A stretch of 64,000 nt of DNA from Selenomonadaceae bacterium. GTDB taxonomy: Bacteria; Bacillota; Negativicutes; Selenomonadales; Selenomonadaceae. The position numbers and the translations under genes are program-made. Below are positions 62,467 through 64,000 of the stretch, piece after piece (position 1 is the stretch's first letter; each line of letters begins with the position of its first letter). The stretch is taken from positions 1 through 64,000 of the forward strand of contig JAFWWC010000026.1 in the NCBI GenBank assembly GCA_017518105.1, written 5' to 3'. A model generated the notes under the pieces. It was not told where the DNA came from. It saw only the letters and a program-made list of their open reading frames with translations, and made no database searches.

Positions 62467-64000
62467 TAACTTTTCTTATCGTCTTTGTCGTCGTCCTCTT
62501 CTTCGGCAAGTAGCTCGCAATAGTAACCGTTCTTGCCATTGTTTTTAACGTGATAAACTGCTTTGTCCGCCACTGAAAACAGAGTGTCATAATCGCGCCC
62601 GTTCTGCGGAGCTACCGCAATGCCGATACTCGCCGTGACGAAGTGCGACTTTCCCTCCAACGCCAGATTGAACGCGATTTGCTTAATTTGCTCGGCCTTA
62701 CGAACAACAACTTCCATGTTCGGCAAGCTGTCAACGATAACAACAAACTCATCGCCGCCGAAACGCCCTATGCAATCGTTCGGGCGGAAAATTTTCTTCA
62801 AGCCCTTTGCAAACTCGACTAAAACCTTATCGCCGAATTGATGCCCCAAAAGGTCGTTGACTTCTTTAAAATGGTCAAGGTCGATTATGTAAAACGCTAG
62901 GAAGATATTCGCCGCCTCATTCTCGTTGAAAGTCTTGAGTTTCATCTTGCAGAGGTTTTCCATCGTCTTCTTGTTGAAAAGCTCCGTGAGTTTGTCCAGC
63001 TCCGATTCCAGTTGGAAGGCGTCGCGGTCTGATTTCATCTTATTAAACGCCTTTGCCATCTGTCCAAGCTCGTCATTGGAAGAAATTTCGATTTTGTCAA
63101 CTTCAGCTTTGCCGCTAACAATTTCATCGACGACGGTTGTCATCTCGATAATCGGTTTCGTAACGCGTATCGTCATAAAGTAAGCAACGATGGTGCCGCC
63201 GAACAGCATAACCATACCGAAGATAATCGCCTTTGCCGCCTTGTCATAGACCGTATCCATGATGTGATAATATGGGCGAATCGTGATAATCATCCAGCCC
63301 GTATTGACATTGCGCGAATAAGCGATAAAAGATTTCTCGCCGTTCACGGGCAGAACCGTGGAGCCTGAACTGTTATAAATTTTGTCTAGGATAAATTTGT
63401 AATGATTTTCATTGGTGTATCTTGCGTTGAATTTTTCAAGGTCGCTAGAGGTGGCGATAACGTGCCCGCGTCTGTCCATAAGGATAATATAGCTGTCTTC
63501 TTCGTCTAGGTTTTTGATAAACTCTTCCAGCACAGATAAATCAAAGTTCCTTTGCACCATACCGATAGGCTTGCCTTCAGCGTTGCGCACGGGAGATTCC
63601 ACAACAACAATCATACTGCCCGTAGACATGCTTGAGATAATATCGGAGACATAAGTCCTGCCCTTCATCGCCTCTTTAAAGTGTTGCCGCTTACTCAAGT
63701 TCACGAGGGTTGCGCCGTCCGTGCGAATGAGTTGCCACGCGTCAGCTCCGGTCAATGCCATGTTGTTTTCGTCGCCGAAGATGTCGTTCGTATCGTTCAA
63801 AATCTTTTCGACGACTTGGCGGCGTTGTGGAGTCGGCTCTTGAAGATACTGCACCACCTCAGAAGATAAAGCAACCGATTGCAAGACCACTTGATTTTTT
63901 TCGATTAGCTCGGAGATATGTTCAGATATGATGGTGTTCCTAAGCAAGCCTGTTTGCTTTGCGTATTCCTCCAAATCGTCTATGGTGCTGTTTGCGCCCA
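62466..64000 (-). CDS. Membrane diguanylate cyclase with dCache sensor and HAMP (partial)
   Basis: The frame is open to the right window edge, so the N-terminus (first TM helix) is missing; at least 511 residues are visible. A periplasmic dCache-like domain (VVVESPVRNAEGKPIGMVQRNF, IILMDRRGHVIATSS) is followed by a TM segment, a HAMP linker (TKPIIEMTTVVDEI) and a GGDEF domain with the intact GRFGGDEFVVIVD active site and NDLLGHQFGDKVL. It should make c-di-GMP in response to an external ligand. A C-terminal acidic/Lys tail (EEEDDDKDDKKS) is unusual. No EAL domain. Confidence 0.93.
   Translation of the reverse strand, partial: GANSTIDDLEEYAKQTGLLRNTIISEHISELIEKNQVVLQSVALSSEVVQYLQEPTPQRRQVVEKILNDTNDIFGDENNMALTGADAWQLIRTDGATLVNLSKRQHFKEAMKGRTYVSDIISSMSTGSMIVVVESPVRNAEGKPIGMVQRNFDLSVLEEFIKNLDEEDSYIILMDRRGHVIATSSDLEKFNARYTNENHYKFILDKIYNSSGSTVLPVNGEKSFIAYSRNVNTGWMIITIRPYYHIMDTVYDKAAKAIIFGMVMLFGGTIVAYFMTIRVTKPIIEMTTVVDEIVSGKAEVDKIEISSNDELGQMAKAFNKMKSDRDAFQLESELDKLTELFNKKTMENLCKMKLKTFNENEAANIFLAFYIIDLDHFKEVNDLLGHQFGDKVLVEFAKGLKKIFRPNDCIGRFGGDEFVVIVDSLPNMEVVVRKAEQIKQIAFNLALEGKSHFVTASIGIAVAPQNGRDYDTLFSVADKAVYHVKNNGKNGYYCELLAEEEDDDKDDKKS

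Noticed and set aside
1..64000. CRISPR arrays, insertion sequences, rRNA operons, T-boxes or known riboswitches.
   Set aside because: No regularly spaced direct repeats, transposase genes, rRNA-like sequence or recognisable leader motifs were seen.

Overview
The window looks like chromosome of a diderm Firmicute, most likely a Negativicute of the Selenomonas type. This is inferred from gene content. Firmicute-type genes (floA with an NfeD-like partner, rqcH, long-form hpf, trmK, dnaX-ybaB-recR after a tRNA-Ser) occur with outer-membrane features (an autotransporter with a C-terminal beta-barrel, an HlyD/HlyB-type type I exporter) and with the ferredoxin-linked oxoacid oxidoreductase of an anaerobe. 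TTG and GTG starts behind strong GGAGG sites are common. Most genes are GC-rich; AT-rich patches coincide with accessory genes.

Layout. 1-5.3 kb (+): an unusual pair, a 1073-residue J-like/zinc-ribbon/fibronectin-like protein and a zinc-ribbon P-loop GTPase, followed by a small exported protein whose 5' end has been duplicated. 5.3-16.6 kb (-): a TIGR04076-like protein, an EnvC-like M23 factor with ftsX, then a long gene string made of a fused glycosyltransferase, an RgpF-like protein, rqcH, a Cys-rich unknown gene and korDABC. 16.6-22.9 kb (+): aroF, trmB, tsaD, an Agp-like phosphatase, queF, a pyridoxamine kinase, a lipoprotein and a ybaK-type deacylase. 22.9-26.8 kb (+): an exported protein, tRNA-Ser(GGA), a 161-bp inverted-repeat element, a small gene and dnaX-ybaB-recR. 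26.8-32.5 kb: an orphan recT (-), an autotransporter, a response regulator with a sensor-less histidine kinase, hpf and rpsU. 32.6-41.4 kb (+): a type I secretion module (two ABC subunits around one HlyD) with two glycosyltransferase-type genes. 41.4-47.1 kb (+): an NfeD-like gene with floA, a DUF2971-like gene, manA, a methyltransferase and an O-antigen-type ABC permease. 47.1-52.2 kb: a membrane spermidine-synthase-like protein (-), an orphan hisH, then an AT-rich McrBC restriction locus. 52.2-58.5 kb (-): trmK-argB-GT-argD-GT-argF with two paralogous glycosyltransferases inside the arginine operon. 58.6-64 kb: an APC-permease/histidine-kinase/receiver fusion, a Pit phosphate transporter and a diguanylate cyclase that runs off the window.

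The most novel non-coding signal is a dispersed structured repeat with four copies (8615-8711, 26078-26172, 30034-30135, 31505-31578). Each has a GTACGA-centred core and a second hairpin at almost fixed distance (56-58 nt); three also have a first hairpin abutting the core. The hairpin sequences differ between copies but base pairing is kept. One copy lies between 25-bp direct duplications of the recR start, and another supplies the last codons and stop of korB. The best protein-system candidates are the J-like/GTPase pair, the permease-kinase fusion and the dual-ABC exporter.
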